Positions 31,722-41,287 of a stretch of DNA of 64,000 bases are shown piece by piece (position 1 is the first letter of the stretch; each line of letters opens with the position of its first letter). Both the position numbers and the translations under genes were made by a program. Origin of the DNA: Pseudoalteromonas peptidolytica (GTDB lineage Bacteria; Pseudomonadota; Gammaproteobacteria; Enterobacterales; Alteromonadaceae); the NCBI RefSeq assembly GCF_012641745.1, contig NZ_WEHZ01000009.1, positions 98,863-162,862 on the forward strand, written 5' to 3'. The notes beneath the pieces were generated by a model. The model ran no database searches, had not been told where the DNA came from, and saw only the letters and a list, made by a program, of their open reading frames with translations.

Positions 31722-33416
31722 TTAAATACTGCAACGCTTGTAGTTTCTGTATTCAGGCGTCCAATAGTTTTTCTCTAATGCTGCCCAAATGGCATCATCA
31801 TCCATTTCAAGTGCGACGCCCTCTTCCATCGCCTTTTTCGCAACAGCGAATGCGATACGTTTACTCAACGGTTCAATTTCAGTGAGCGCAGGTAAAAGGC
31901 TTCCCTTGCCAGTGTTTGCACGTGGCGATGACTCAGCGAGCATTTCACTTGAAACCATCAGCATGCTGTCTGTAATGCGTGTAGCTTTAGCTGCTAACAC
32001 ACCAAGGCCAATACCTGGGAAGATATAGCTGTTGTTACACTGAGGGATAATAATAGTTTCGTCACCGTGTACCACAGGCTCAAAAGGGCTGCCAGTCGCA
32101 ACGATAGCTTGGCCATCAGTCCACTCAATCACATCTTTTGGATGCGCTTCGACTTGCCTTGACGGATTACTCAATGGGAAGATAATCGGCTGTGCGCAGC
32201 CACTGTGCATAGCTCTGATCACTTGCTCAGTAAACAGACCTGCTTGACCCGATACGCCAATCAAGATGTCTGGTTTTGCACAGTGCATAACGTCTAGCAA
32301 AGAGGCAAACTCTCCGCTGTACGTCCAGTCATCTAAATTAGCTTTTTGCTGCACAAGGGCTTGTTGGAAGTCTCTTAACCCTTCCATTCCTTCTGTTAAT
32401 AACCCAAAACGGTCAACCATGAATACTTGGCTTCTCGCTTGCTCATCTGTTATCCCTTCAGAGATCATTTGACTGATAATCTGTTCAGCAATTCCACACC
32501 CTGCCGAACCGGCACCAACGAAGACAACTTTTTGTTCAGAAAGCTTAGCGCCTTTCACGCGACAAGCCGCAAGTAGAGAACCCACGGTTACTGCTGCTGT
32601 TCCTTGAATGTCATCATTGAAACTACAGATTTCATCGCGGTAACGTTTTAGTAAAGGCATCGCATTAGGCTGAGCAAAATCTTCAAATTGTAGCAATACA
32701 TTTGGCCAACGACGCTTTACTGCTTTGATAAATAAGTCAAGAAACTCATCATACTCATCTTGGCTAATACGTGGGTGTCTTGCACCCATGTACATCGGGT
32801 CGTTGAGTAGTTTTTCGTTATTTGTACCCACATCTAACATTACCGGTAGTGTATAAGCTGGGCTGATCCCACCACACACTGTGTAAAGCGCTAATTTACC
32901 AATCGGGATCCCCATACCACCGATACCTTGGTCGCCCAAGCCTAGAATACGTTCACCGTCAGTAACTACAATGACTTTTACTTTACCTTTCGTTGCGTTT
33001 CGTAAAATATCGTCAATCTGATGGCGCTCTTCATAAGAGATAAATAAGCCGCGAGAACTTCGGTAGATGTCAGAGAATTTTTCACACGCGTCACCTACTG
33101 TAGGCGTGTAAATAATAGGCATCATTTCCTCTAAATGATCACGTACTAGACGGTAGTACAACGTTTCATTGTTATCTTGAATGGCGCGCAGATAAATATG
33201 CTTATTAAGGTTATCACTGAAGCTTGAGTACTGCTGGTAGCAACGCTCAACTTGTTCTTCAATGGTTTCATAGCGAGGAGGAAGAAGACCTGCTAAGTTA
33301 AAATTTTCCCGCTCACGTTGAGAAAAAGCACTGCCTTTATTTAGTAGTGGCGTTTCTAAAAGTGTAGGTCCTGAATATGGAATGTAGAGATAATTTGGAT
33401 CGGTTTGTTTAGTCAT
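31722..33416 (-). CDS. maeA: NAD-dependent malic enzyme
   Basis: Converts L-malate to pyruvate, CO2 and NADH. The 564 residues match the length of E. coli MaeA (SfcA). [15 protein letters not shown] and [20 protein letters not shown] carry substrate and metal residues, FEDFAQPNA and [11 protein letters not shown] provide acidic metal ligands, and [17 protein letters not shown] is the dinucleotide fold. It stands alone with its own promoter region (33417-33589). Confidence 0.96.
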   Translation of the reverse strand: MTKQTDPNYLYIPYSGPTLLETPLLNKGSAFSQRERENFNLAGLLPPRYETIEEQVERCYQQYSSFSDNLNKHIYLRAIQDNNETLYYRLVRDHLEEMMPIIYTPTVGDACEKFSDIYRSSRGLFISYEERHQIDDILRNATKGKVKVIVVTDGERILGLGDQGIGGMGIPIGKLALYTVCGGISPAYTLPVMLDVGTNNEKLLNDPMYMGARHPRISQDEYDEFLDLFIKAVKRRWPNVLLQFEDFAQPNAMPLLKRYRDEICSFNDDIQGTAAVTVGSLLAACRVKGAKLSEQKVVFVGAGSAGCGIAEQIISQMISEGITDEQARSQVFMVDRFGLLTEGMEGLRDFQQALVQQKANLDDWTYSGEFASLLDVMHCAKPDILIGVSGQAGLFTEQVIRAMHSGCAQPIIFPLSNPSRQVEAHPKDVIEWTDGQAIVATGSPFEPVVHGDETIIIPQCNNSYIFPGIGLGVLAAKATRITDSMLMVSSEMLAESSPRANTGKGSLLPALTEIEPLSKRIAFAVAKKAMEEGVALEMDDDAIWAALEKNYWTPEYRNYKRCSI

Positions 33417-33589
33417 ATTTACAAGCTTGACACGAATTTTTTAGTCTAAGGGTTTATTATTGTCGAAAAGGATTAAATTACAATGAATTTAGTGCTCATC
33501 AGACCAATATTAACGCGCTCCAGAGCGCATCGATGAATCGTTTTCTGGAACGCGAAATTATAGCTTAAAAGCACCTATATAACTATGGC

Positions 33590-35350
33590 TTATTCACTAC
33601 TTTCACCAAGCGCGATGCCTTCTCTTCTTGGATCGGCACCACCTACTAAATGACCACCTTTAATCTCGATGGCATGCAGCCCTGAGTTTAAGTCACGGAT
33701 CTGTACCTCGTGTCCCTTTTTTTCAAAAAATTGCACGTGACCTACAAGCTCGGTGCCTTTTTCAAGGGTGGTATATTTATTGCGGTTGGTAATTTTAGGC
33801 AAATCAATTGCAGCTTGAGGAGATAAACCCCAATCTAATACACCTACTAAGGTTTGTGCAACGTAGTTGATGATACGGCTTCCGCCAGGAGAACCAACAA
33901 CGAGTTTTAGTGAGCCATCCTTATTAAACACCATGACCGGTGCCATGGAGCTTCTTGGACGTTTATGGGCTTCAACACGGTTTGCTACCCATTTATCTCC
34001 CGATTTAGGAGAGAGTGCAAAGTCCGTTAGTTGATTGTTAAGCAAATAGCCATTGACCATAACAGTTGAGCCAAATGCCATTTCAATCGAGCTAGTCATG
34101 GAAATTGCGTTACCGTCAGCATCGACTATTGATACATGGCTTGTAGAAGGTAACTCATAGCTATCATTCATAGCATAAGCCAGCTTCCCAGCAGTTGGAT
34201 CGCCTACTGGAAAATCATGGTTATCCATCTCACTAATAAGTTTGCTTCTACCTTGTAAATATTGCTCATTGAGTAATTCGTTTGTAGGTACTTTAACAAA
34301 GTCAGGATCTGCTACATAAAAGTCCCGATCCGCAAACGCTAGCCTTGAAGCTTGAGTAAACAGGTGAAGCGCTTCAGGGGCATTGGCTTTGTATTTTCCT
34401 AATTCAAATGGTTCTAGCAACTTCATCATTTGTAATACAGCAATACCACCGCTACTTGGTGGTGCCATAGAGCACACTTTATAAACTCTATAGCTGGTAC
34501 AAATTGCCGACCTTGTCTTGCTTTCGTAGTTTGCTAAATCACTTAACGCTAGTGTGCCAGGTGCAATCTCAGACTTTTGTACCGCTTCAATTAGCTGAGT
34601 AGCATTTTGCCCTTCATAAAAAGCTTGAATGCCTTGTGTTGCCAGTTTGAAATATAGATTAGCCAAAGGTTGGTTCTTGAGTAAGGTGCCAGTTTTTAGC
34701 GCTTCACCATTAGGGTAGAAATATTCTTTCGCAGGGCTTAGCTTTGTCAAACCTGGATTTAGCCTCTTCTCAAGTAACATATTTAATCGTGGTGATACGA
34801 TAAAACCATCGCGGGCAAGCTCAATTGCCGGTTTAAAAAGTGTTTGCCAGGGTAGCTTTCCGTACTTGTCATGAGCAGACTTAAAAGCATGTAAGATCCC
34901 GGGAACACCGACTGAGCGCCCTCCAACAACGGCTTCTATCCATCTAACAGCGTTTCCTGAGTCGTCAAGGAATAGTTCAGGGCTTGCGCCTTTTGGCGCT
35001 GTTTCTCTACCATCAAAAGTAATTAATTCTTTGCTCTTCTTATCATAGTGCAAGATAAAAGCACCGCCGCCTATCCCCGAGGATTGCGGCTCTACTAAAG
35101 TTAACACCAGTTGCGTGGCTATCATGGCATCGACGGCACTACCGCCTTTTGACAACATCAGTTGTCCAGCTTTACTAGCATATGGATTTGCGGCTACCAC
35201 CATATACTTTTCAGCAATGCGAGCTTCTTTTGACTGAAAGCCAGTCGCTGCTTCTGGCTCTCTAATTTCGGTTGTTTTTTCTTCAGCTAAGGTGTTTGTT
35301 GAAAAGCTGAATGCGGCTATCACGCTGAGTGATGCAAGTGTATGTTTCAT
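33590..35350 (-). CDS. ggt: Gamma-glutamyltransferase (Ntn hydrolase)
   Basis: Periplasmic enzyme that cleaves glutathione and transfers the gamma-glutamyl group. The ATG at 35350 is chosen because MKHTLASLSVIAAFSFSTNTLA is a clean signal peptide; a GTG three codons upstream is less likely. The 586-residue proenzyme should self-cleave before the Thr in LPSTSHVSIVDADG (near residue 400), giving large and small subunits. The gamma-glutamyl-binding FDGRETAP motif is also present. It is divergent from the rhombosortase gene with a 70-bp gap. Confidence 0.95.
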   Translation of the reverse strand: MKHTLASLSVIAAFSFSTNTLAEEKTTEIREPEAATGFQSKEARIAEKYMVVAANPYASKAGQLMLSKGGSAVDAMIATQLVLTLVEPQSSGIGGGAFILHYDKKSKELITFDGRETAPKGASPELFLDDSGNAVRWIEAVVGGRSVGVPGILHAFKSAHDKYGKLPWQTLFKPAIELARDGFIVSPRLNMLLEKRLNPGLTKLSPAKEYFYPNGEALKTGTLLKNQPLANLYFKLATQGIQAFYEGQNATQLIEAVQKSEIAPGTLALSDLANYESKTRSAICTSYRVYKVCSMAPPSSGGIAVLQMMKLLEPFELGKYKANAPEALHLFTQASRLAFADRDFYVADPDFVKVPTNELLNEQYLQGRSKLISEMDNHDFPVGDPTAGKLAYAMNDSYELPSTSHVSIVDADGNAISMTSSIEMAFGSTVMVNGYLLNNQLTDFALSPKSGDKWVANRVEAHKRPRSSMAPVMVFNKDGSLKLVVGSPGGSRIINYVAQTLVGVLDWGLSPQAAIDLPKITNRNKYTTLEKGTELVGHVQFFEKKGHEVQIRDLNSGLHAIEIKGGHLVGGADPRREGIALGESSE

Positions 35351-35420
35351 AATACCCACTTTGCTAGCTACTAATATTTGGCATCATAAAAGCAATTAGG
35401 CACAATATGCAAAAAGAATA

Positions 35421-36017
35421 ATGCGAAATTGTATGTTTGAGCTTCCGACCAACAAAGAATATGTCATAGCACCACTGTCTCTGGCGATTTTATCAACAGT
35501 ATTAATGCTATTCAATCTTGGTTATTACCTAGATTTTGACCGAACAGCGATTGCCAATGGCGAGGTTTGGCGTTTATTAACAGGGCAATTTACCCACAGC
35601 AACTGGTATCATTTGTTACTCAACATATTGGGTATTGTGTTTATATGGTTATTACATGCTGAGTACACAACAATCAAAAAGTATTGGGTCAACGTCGGCC
35701 TTTTAGGCGCGTTTACGGGACTTATGATCTGGTTGTTTGCACCAAACATAGTTGTATATACAGGGTTGAGTGGCTTGCTACATGGTTTAATTGTCTGGGG
35801 GGCGCTTGAAGATATAAAGCGTAAGCTAACCACTGGATACCTGTTGTTGATTGGTGTTTGGGCAAAGGTTTTATGGGAGCAATATGCTGGCGCAAGTGCT
35901 GATGTTGCTATGCTTATAGATTCGAGAGTCGCCATTGAAGCGCATCTATTTGGTGCTATTGGAGGCGTACTGTTAGCCATTATTTATTTATTCTACAAAA
36001 CAAAAAAGCCAGCTTAA
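35421..36017 (+). CDS. rrtA: Rhombosortase (rhomboid-family intramembrane serine protease)
   Basis: 198 residues with about six membrane helices. Active-site Ser is in YTGLSGLLHG (about residue 117) and His in RVAIEAHLFGAIGG (about 175). GEVWRLLTGQFTHSNWYHLLLN is the conserved rhomboid L1/helix 2 region, here in the rhombosortase form. Rhombosortases remove GlyGly-CTERM tails from exported proteins. An alternative ATG is four codons downstream. A candidate client in the window is the giant protein at the left end. Confidence 0.9.
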   Translation: MRNCMFELPTNKEYVIAPLSLAILSTVLMLFNLGYYLDFDRTAIANGEVWRLLTGQFTHSNWYHLLLNILGIVFIWLLHAEYTTIKKYWVNVGLLGAFTGLMIWLFAPNIVVYTGLSGLLHGLIVWGALEDIKRKLTTGYLLLIGVWAKVLWEQYAGASADVAMLIDSRVAIEAHLFGAIGGVLLAIIYLFYKTKKPA

Positions 36018-36028
36018 GCTGGCTTTTT
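36003..36028 (+). terminator. Terminator overlapping the rrtA stop codon
   Basis: Arms AAAAAGCCAGC and GCTGGCTTTTT; the TAA stop lies in the loop/right arm. Confidence 0.85.
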
Positions 36029-36042
36029 ATTTGCGAGATATT

Positions 36043-36203
36043 GTACTAATTTAACTTGATACTTGCTCGAGTTGAAGACGCAAATATGCCGAGAACCGCA
36101 TTAAATGTTTTTCATTTAGCATAGCTAGATAGCCATCTAACCTTATGATTCTCGGCAAAGTTTTCTTGCCTCAATATAACGCCCTTCGTTGAGCAATTGG
36201 TAT
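36043..36203. repeat. Dispersed repeat family A, diverged copy 4
   Basis: The right end CAATTGGTAT and left end TACTAATTTAACTTGATACTTGCTC resemble the ends of copies 1-3. A GAGGCAAGAAAACTTTGCCGAGAAT block on the minus strand parallels their GAGGCGAGAAAAT block. The centre is different and forms its own long inverted repeat (GCCGAGAACCGCATTAAATG against CTTATGATTCTCGGCA). The element ends in the stop codon of the S9 peptidase. Confidence 0.65.
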
Positions 36204-38686
36204 TATAAGTTTTCCTTAAACAGCTTGTATATACGACGGTATTCATCCAACCAACTTGATGGCTGTCTGAAACCATGTGGTTCCACCGGATAAATTGCGG
36301 TTTCAAAGTCTTCCTTTTCTAACTCAATCAAACGTTGTACAAGACGCACGACATCTTGGAAAAACACATTATCATCGACCATAGGTGCGTTGATGAGAAG
36401 TTTGTTTTTCAACCCTTCAGCATGGTAGATAGGTGAGCTGCGCTCGTATGCTATTGGGTCAACATCCGGTCGGTTAAGAATATTTGACGTGTAAGGGTCA
36501 TTGTAATAAGCCCAATCGGTTACCGGACGCAGTGCAGCACCTGCTTGGAACAGGTCAGGCTGAGTGAATAACGCCATAAAGGTCATAAAGCCGCCATATG
36601 AGCCGCCGTAAGTTCCCACTGCGCCACGGTCAACGTTTGCATTATCCACCATCCACTCTACACCATCTGCCAAATCTTCAATTTCTGGTTTACCCATATG
36701 GCGATAGATAGCAGTCCTCCAATCACGCCCGTAGCCTTTCGAGCCACGATAGTCCATATCCATAACAACATAGCCTTCACTAGCTAGGAGTGAGTGGAAC
36801 ATAAACTCTCTAAAGTAGTTGGACCAACCCATATGCGAGTTTTGCAAGTAGCCCGCACCATGGTTGAAGATAACCGCTTTACGATTTTTACCGGTTTCAC
36901 CTTCTTGATAGTCGGCGGGGTAATATACTTTTGCATAGACAGGCTCACCTTGATGACTAGAAGGCACAGCTACAATTTTTGGTGCGATTAACTTTTTATT
37001 TAAAAATGTGTCTGAAACAGTGTTTGTTAATCGAGATACTGAGGCTTTCGGTGCTGCGTCTGCAACGTAAAGCTCAGGTGGCATCATGATTTTAGAGTGC
37101 GTAAGTAAAAGCTGTTGTTCATTTGGGCTTAGCTGATAATCCGTAAGGCCATCTAAATCTGTGATTTGCTCGTCTTGCCCTGTCTCTAAGTTTACACGAT
37201 AGATTTCATATAAGCCCGGGTGCTCTTTATTCGCCTTATAGTAGATAAACTTGTTATCTGAAGTTAGGGTCGGCTCTGAGACTACAAACTTACCAGCAGT
37301 CATTGCCTTTGCTTTGCTATTAAGTGGTTTAAGATATAGTTGGCTGTAACCTGACTGTTCAGAAAGGTAATACAGTGTATTTTGATCATTTAGCCAGCCA
37401 AAATCATTGTAGGTATAATTGATCCACGCATTGTCATGAAGACGGTGCTGTGAGATGAATTGCTGCTTATCGAAATCCACCGTGGCGATCCAGCGATCTT
37501 TATTATCCCATGCGCCTAACATGACAGCTACCTGTGAGCCATCACTGTTCCACCGGATAGCAGATTGATTCCAACCCCAAGTATCTATCAGGTTAATGTC
37601 ACGAGGTACCTTTTTGCTGTTATAGGTTCCGCCTTTAGCCTCAGCATTTTCACGTTTAACCTCAGCTAATACGTCCTCATCAAAACCAGGTAATGTGTCG
37701 TAACTTAGTGTTACTTGCTCAGCACGGTTTAAATCAATGAAAATGATTTCCGAACTCATTGGCTCCGTATCAGCCACTCGACGGCGTGCTTTAACAGGAT
37801 CGATATCGCCATTTTGACTCACGTAATTAGGCATAATGTCGGTATCTGCACGACTAGGTTTGTTATCGGTTATGACAGCAATAAGCTTATCTCCTGTCGG
37901 AGCTAAGCTTACAGACACTAATGCCTTGCCTTTGCCTAAGTAGAATTGATTGCTTTGAATACTGGCATTTTTGGTGTCAATCTCTTGCGCGCGAGCTTCA
38001 CGGTCTTTACTATTTTTATGCGTTAGTGCCACAAATTGAATAAGCTTGTGCTGTTGCTCAGCAATATAGCCACTGGGCTCTTTCACTCCTTGTGGTTTAT
38101 CGGCCAAATGTAACTTAACTAGCTCTTTGGTTAGGCCAGTTTTTAAATCCACGGCAAATAACGCATTACCAGCGCGGTAAGCTAAACGATTGTCTGTTAA
38201 AAACTGCGGTGCATATTCATAAGCTGATGAGTGAGTAACTTGTGTTAAATCGCCTGACTCTATGTTTTTTACGAATATGTTTCCTTTGAACTCATACGAT
38301 TGCAATGTTCTATCTGAATTGTAAATCGCATTTTGGGCACCAACCGCGTGTAATTCAGCAAGTGACACCTTTGTACTTTTTTGTTTATTGCTAACTGCAA
38401 AAAGATCCCTTAACTCGTTTCCTGCTTGCTTGCGTTTGTAATAAATCGTGTCGCTATCAGCACCCCAGAATGCACTTTCAGGCTGACGTCCTAGCCAGTC
38501 AGGATGTGCCATTGCTTGTTTTAAAGTGATCTGCTCACCGCCAAAATCAACAGGAGTCGTAACAACAGGCGAAACGGAATTATTTGTTGCTACATCCTTG
38601 GTTTGCTGGCTTACTTCGGTCGTTTGGCAACCTGAAAGAAAAAGGCTTGAGGCTACAGCCACTGAGATAAGAGAGAGTTTTAACAT
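36203..38686 (-). CDS. S9 family (prolyl oligopeptidase/DPP IV type) lipoprotein peptidase
   Basis: 827 residues. The N-terminal lipobox LFLSGCQTT (Cys20) marks an envelope lipoprotein. A beta-propeller of WD-like strands fills about 60-560, followed by the alpha/beta hydrolase domain. The triad is Ser in GTYGGSYGGFMT (about 693), Asp in NAPMVDDNVF (about 770) and His in PVEPHGFRQPSS (about 803). It probably trims dipeptides or small peptides during protein feeding, in line with the proteolytic habit of the genus. The stop codon coincides with the end of repeat copy 4. Confidence 0.93.
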   Translation of the reverse strand: MLKLSLISVAVASSLFLSGCQTTEVSQQTKDVATNNSVSPVVTTPVDFGGEQITLKQAMAHPDWLGRQPESAFWGADSDTIYYKRKQAGNELRDLFAVSNKQKSTKVSLAELHAVGAQNAIYNSDRTLQSYEFKGNIFVKNIESGDLTQVTHSSAYEYAPQFLTDNRLAYRAGNALFAVDLKTGLTKELVKLHLADKPQGVKEPSGYIAEQQHKLIQFVALTHKNSKDREARAQEIDTKNASIQSNQFYLGKGKALVSVSLAPTGDKLIAVITDNKPSRADTDIMPNYVSQNGDIDPVKARRRVADTEPMSSEIIFIDLNRAEQVTLSYDTLPGFDEDVLAEVKRENAEAKGGTYNSKKVPRDINLIDTWGWNQSAIRWNSDGSQVAVMLGAWDNKDRWIATVDFDKQQFISQHRLHDNAWINYTYNDFGWLNDQNTLYYLSEQSGYSQLYLKPLNSKAKAMTAGKFVVSEPTLTSDNKFIYYKANKEHPGLYEIYRVNLETGQDEQITDLDGLTDYQLSPNEQQLLLTHSKIMMPPELYVADAAPKASVSRLTNTVSDTFLNKKLIAPKIVAVPSSHQGEPVYAKVYYPADYQEGETGKNRKAVIFNHGAGYLQNSHMGWSNYFREFMFHSLLASEGYVVMDMDYRGSKGYGRDWRTAIYRHMGKPEIEDLADGVEWMVDNANVDRGAVGTYGGSYGGFMTFMALFTQPDLFQAGAALRPVTDWAYYNDPYTSNILNRPDVDPIAYERSSPIYHAEGLKNKLLINAPMVDDNVFFQDVVRLVQRLIELEKEDFETAIYPVEPHGFRQPSSWLDEYRRIYKLFKENL

Positions 38687-38780
38687 GTGCTTTCTTATAA
38701 GTGATTAAATTTGCCTAATTTAAGCAGAAAGCTAGCGGAATATCGAATAATTTAAGATTAAAGACCGCATGGGTGGGACA

Positions 38781-38808
38781 AAAAAAGGCCAGCATGGGAT
38801 GCTGGCCA
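38781..38808 (-). terminator. Strong intrinsic terminator in the purK/S9-peptidase gap
   Basis: Arms GGCCAGCAT and ATGCTGGCC with loop GGG/CCC and seven T on the minus strand. The rest of this 362-bp gap (38687-39048) has no convincing gene. Confidence 0.85.
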
Positions 38809-38930
38809 AATACTCTCTGCGCTCACATAGTCGTTGATGGACAACGAGTATGAAGTGAGGCCTATCCACGCCTCGTTAAAGTAGACAGTACATTTGAAAA
38901 AGAGTTCCAAAAAAACAGCAAAAAAATAAA
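38781..38930 (-). ncRNA. Candidate small RNA ending in a strong terminator
   Basis: The minus strand holds a nested stem (CTCAC with GTGAG outside, CGTTG with CAACG inside; 38822-38859) and then a strong terminator, GGCCAGCAT and ATGCTGGCC followed by seven T (38781-38808). No gene just upstream on this strand needs that terminator, since purK has its own hairpin at 39009-39039. The 5' end is a guess. No known RNA family was recognised. Confidence 0.4.
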
Positions 38931-39008
38931 CTTTTTTTAATGCTATCAAAAATTGCATTTTTATCAGGGAGCTAGAGCCACTAGTAAGCTTGTGAGAAAC
39001 TAGGTGTT

Positions 39009-39039
39009 GAAGGAGTTAATAATAAAACTTAACTCCTTC
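39009..39039 (-). terminator. Hairpin after purK
   Basis: Arms GAAGGAGTTAA and TTAACTCCTTC, 9-base loop, 10 bases beyond the purK stop. There is no clear T-run, so termination may be partial. Confidence 0.55.
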
Positions 39040-39048
39040 TAAAATGTG

Positions 39049-40197
39049 TTAATTTAAGACTAACTGCTGTGCAGTGTCCATCACACCGGGGTAATGCTGC
39101 TCTGGTAAAATGTCGGCCAGCTCAGCCAGTACTTCACCTAATTTATGTAAAGAGTCTGCTGAAACATTAATGTGTCCAACTTTGCGTCCTGGTTTTGCAG
39201 ATTTACCATACCAGTGGCTAGTGACTCCAGGTATTGCGAGTACTTGTGGTGGGATATGTGCTTGTCCTAACACATTTATCATAGCAGTTGGACGCAGTAG
39301 ATTTGTATCACCGATAGGTAAACCCGCTACAGCACGAATGTGGTTTTCAAACTGACTTACGTGAGCGCCCTGTTGAGTCCAATGACCTGAGTTGTGAACT
39401 CTTGGAGCAATTTCATTAACCAGTAGCTGCCCTTCAACATCAAAGAATTCGATAGCTAAAACACCAACATAATTCAGCTCATTGGCGAGCTTGGAAAATG
39501 CTTCTTCTGCTTGAGCTTGAATACTCGCCTTTTCTTTACCTGCAAGAGAAAGCGTCAGTACACCATTTGTGTGCTGATTTTCTGTCAGAGGATATATTTT
39601 GCAATCGCCCTCTTTTGTTCGAACACCGATAATTGATACTTCGCGATCAAATGGGATCATTTTTTCCGCTACAATAGAGTGAGGCTGCGCTTGTGTACCT
39701 GCTTGCAAAAATGCTGACATTTCATCCCAGATTGCATCGATTTCTGCTTCTGACTTTACTCGCCATTGCCCTTTTCCATCGTATCCTGCTTGGCAAGTTT
39801 TAACCACCAATGGCATACCAAGTTCATCAATTGCTTCAAGAAAGTGGGATCTATCTGTGATAATTTTAAACGGTGCACATGGTACTTTGGTCTTGTCCAA
39901 GAGTGCCTTTTCTTTTGCTCGGTCTCCGCCCGTCGCAATGGCTTCAGCACCGGGATAAAACTTACCACTTTGTTGGCATAAAGCCAGTATATCCAGTGGG
40001 ATATGTTCAAACTCAGCAGTAATCGCATCGGCACTTTCGATTGCTTGTTGAAGTGACTCTGATGTCGTTGTAAAAGTAACGGGGTTTATTACTGTTTTAC
40101 TACCAACATCGTAAGCAAGCACTTTGATATCTAGATGAGTTGCTGACAGACTCATCATACGAGCCAACTGGCCCGCACCTAAAACAAGAATATTCAT
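39049..40197 (-). CDS. purK: 5-(carboxyamino)imidazole ribonucleotide synthase
   Basis: ATP-grasp enzyme that makes N5-CAIR from AIR, bicarbonate and ATP in purine synthesis. 382 residues. The N-terminus MNILVLGAGQLARMMSLSA is the PurK preATP-grasp motif. LVVKTCQAGYDGKGQW is the ATP-binding loop, and EIAPRVHNSGHWTQQGAHVSQFE is the family signature. It is one base away from purE, so both come from one transcript. Confidence 0.97.
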   Translation of the reverse strand: MNILVLGAGQLARMMSLSATHLDIKVLAYDVGSKTVINPVTFTTTSESLQQAIESADAITAEFEHIPLDILALCQQSGKFYPGAEAIATGGDRAKEKALLDKTKVPCAPFKIITDRSHFLEAIDELGMPLVVKTCQAGYDGKGQWRVKSEAEIDAIWDEMSAFLQAGTQAQPHSIVAEKMIPFDREVSIIGVRTKEGDCKIYPLTENQHTNGVLTLSLAGKEKASIQAQAEEAFSKLANELNYVGVLAIEFFDVEGQLLVNEIAPRVHNSGHWTQQGAHVSQFENHIRAVAGLPIGDTNLLRPTAMINVLGQAHIPPQVLAIPGVTSHWYGKSAKPGRKVGHINVSADSLHKLGEVLAELADILPEQHYPGVMDTAQQLVLN

Positions 40198-40198
40198 G

Positions 40199-40681
40199 TT
40201 ACTTCGCAGGGTCTGGGTTAGCTAATACGGTGTCTGTTTGCTCTTTTCTGAACGCTTCTACCTTTGCAAATATTTCAGGCTGTTGACAACCTAAGATTTG
40301 AGCTGCTAACAATCCTGCATTTGCAGCACCGGCATCACCAATTGCAAGTGTGCCTACTGCAACACCTTTTGGCATTTGGCAAATAGAAAGTAATGAATCA
40401 ACACCATTTAGGGTTTTCGATTTTACTGGAACTCCAAGTACCGGTAAGCTAGTGAATGCGGCTGCCATACCAGGCAAATGTGCAGCGCCGCCGGCACCTG
40501 CAATAATTACTTTGATCCCACGCTCAGCTGCTGTCGAAGCGTAGTCAGCCAGAAGCTGAGGTGTGCGGTGAGCAGAAACCACCTTTGTTTCATACTCGAT
40601 ACCAAACTTTTCCAACATTTCGGCTGCATGTTGCATTGTAGGCCAATCTGATTTTGAACCCATAATGATGCCAACGGTCAT
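40199..40681 (-). CDS. purE: N5-carboxyaminoimidazole ribonucleotide mutase
   Basis: Converts N5-CAIR to CAIR. The ATG at 40681 gives 160 residues starting [16 protein letters not shown], with GAGGAATTATT upstream as a ribosome site; a longer frame would begin in the leader. [18 protein letters not shown] and [14 protein letters not shown] are the conserved class I PurE active-site segments. Confidence 0.97.
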   Translation of the reverse strand: MTVGIIMGSKSDWPTMQHAAEMLEKFGIEYETKVVSAHRTPQLLADYASTAAERGIKVIIAGAGGAAHLPGMAAAFTSLPVLGVPVKSKTLNGVDSLLSICQMPKGVAVGTLAIGDAGAANAGLLAAQILGCQQPEIFAKVEAFRKEQTDTVLANPDPAK

Positions 40682-40712
40682 AATAATTCCTCGACTAATT
40701 TTGAACGATACA

Positions 40713-40739
40713 GAGCTAAGGCCCTTCATGCCTTAGCTC
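40713..40739 (-). promoter_or_regulatory. Perfect stem-loop in the purEK leader
   Basis: Arms GAGCTAAGGC and GCCTTAGCTC with a 7-base loop lie 32 bases before the purE ATG. No T-run follows, so it is not a simple terminator; it may affect mRNA stability or be a protein site. I did not find a clear PurR box. Confidence 0.45.
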
Positions 40740-40942
40740 GGCGCATTATACCTGAGTTCGTCTTTAATGCGAAGAATCAACTTATTGGAACAATCGGAGG
40801 AATGATTACCAATTCAAAACTTACTTTTTTGCAGTTATTGGACCGCGTAGTAACGTAATTCTATCCGTGTACAGCCTTACGCACTGACTATTCAACATAT
40901 GGAAACGTTAATCCTATGAGTAAAGTAAAATCTGAGCTGTGC

Positions 40943-41161
40943 CTAACTTCTGGCTCTACTTTCATTAGTTTGTACTGTTAATTCTAGACCTTTAGCTCTT
41001 TTAAGGTGAGCAAAGAAAGATTTTGGTCCCATAATCAAACACAAAACCGCCAACCCTCCTGGCAACAAAACAAGCTTTAATATTGGTCCTAGTACATAAC
41101 TATAAAAGCCAATGAACGGCATAAAAAGTATATATCCTATGAATAAACGCAACTGCTGCAT
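40943..41161 (-). CDS. Small two-helix membrane protein under a TetR-type operator
   Basis: 72 residues from the ATG at 41161, which has GGAG upstream. Two hydrophobic segments (LFIGYILFMPFIGFYSYV and LVLLPGGLAVLCLIMG) and a basic tail make it an inner-membrane protein. I do not recognise a family. It is divergent from a TetR regulator, with two identical palindromes overlapping its presumed promoter, so it is the likely target of that regulator. A longer start at 41227 would read through the operators and is rejected. Confidence 0.65.
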   Translation of the reverse strand: MQQLRLFIGYILFMPFIGFYSYVLGPILKLVLLPGGLAVLCLIMGPKSFFAHLKRAKGLELTVQTNESRARS

Positions 41162-41183
41162 GGTCGAGACTCCTATCTTTTTT

Positions 41184-41217
41184 TGAGCGTGCTCAATTAT
41201 AATAATGAGCGTGCTCA
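41184..41217. promoter_or_regulatory. Tandem palindromic operator for the adjacent TetR regulator
   Basis: Two exact copies of TGAGCGTGCTCA (41184-41195 and 41206-41217) are spaced 22 bp start to start, about two helical turns, in the divergent gap between the small membrane protein and the TetR gene. Each is a perfect 12-bp palindrome. Confidence 0.78.
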
Positions 41218-41287
41218 AAAAATGCAAATTATATCTGAAATTACTTATAACCGTGCTACAATTGCCTGCAAATAAAATGGTAACCTT

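Noticed and set aside
36174..36186. ATATAACGCCC in repeat copy 4, resembling an attC end
   Set aside because: No partner core or nested arms follow, so it is treated as chance similarity.
38758..38958. 66-codon minus-strand frame after purK
   Set aside because: It reads through a strong terminator and has no ribosome site; the structured-RNA explanation fits better.
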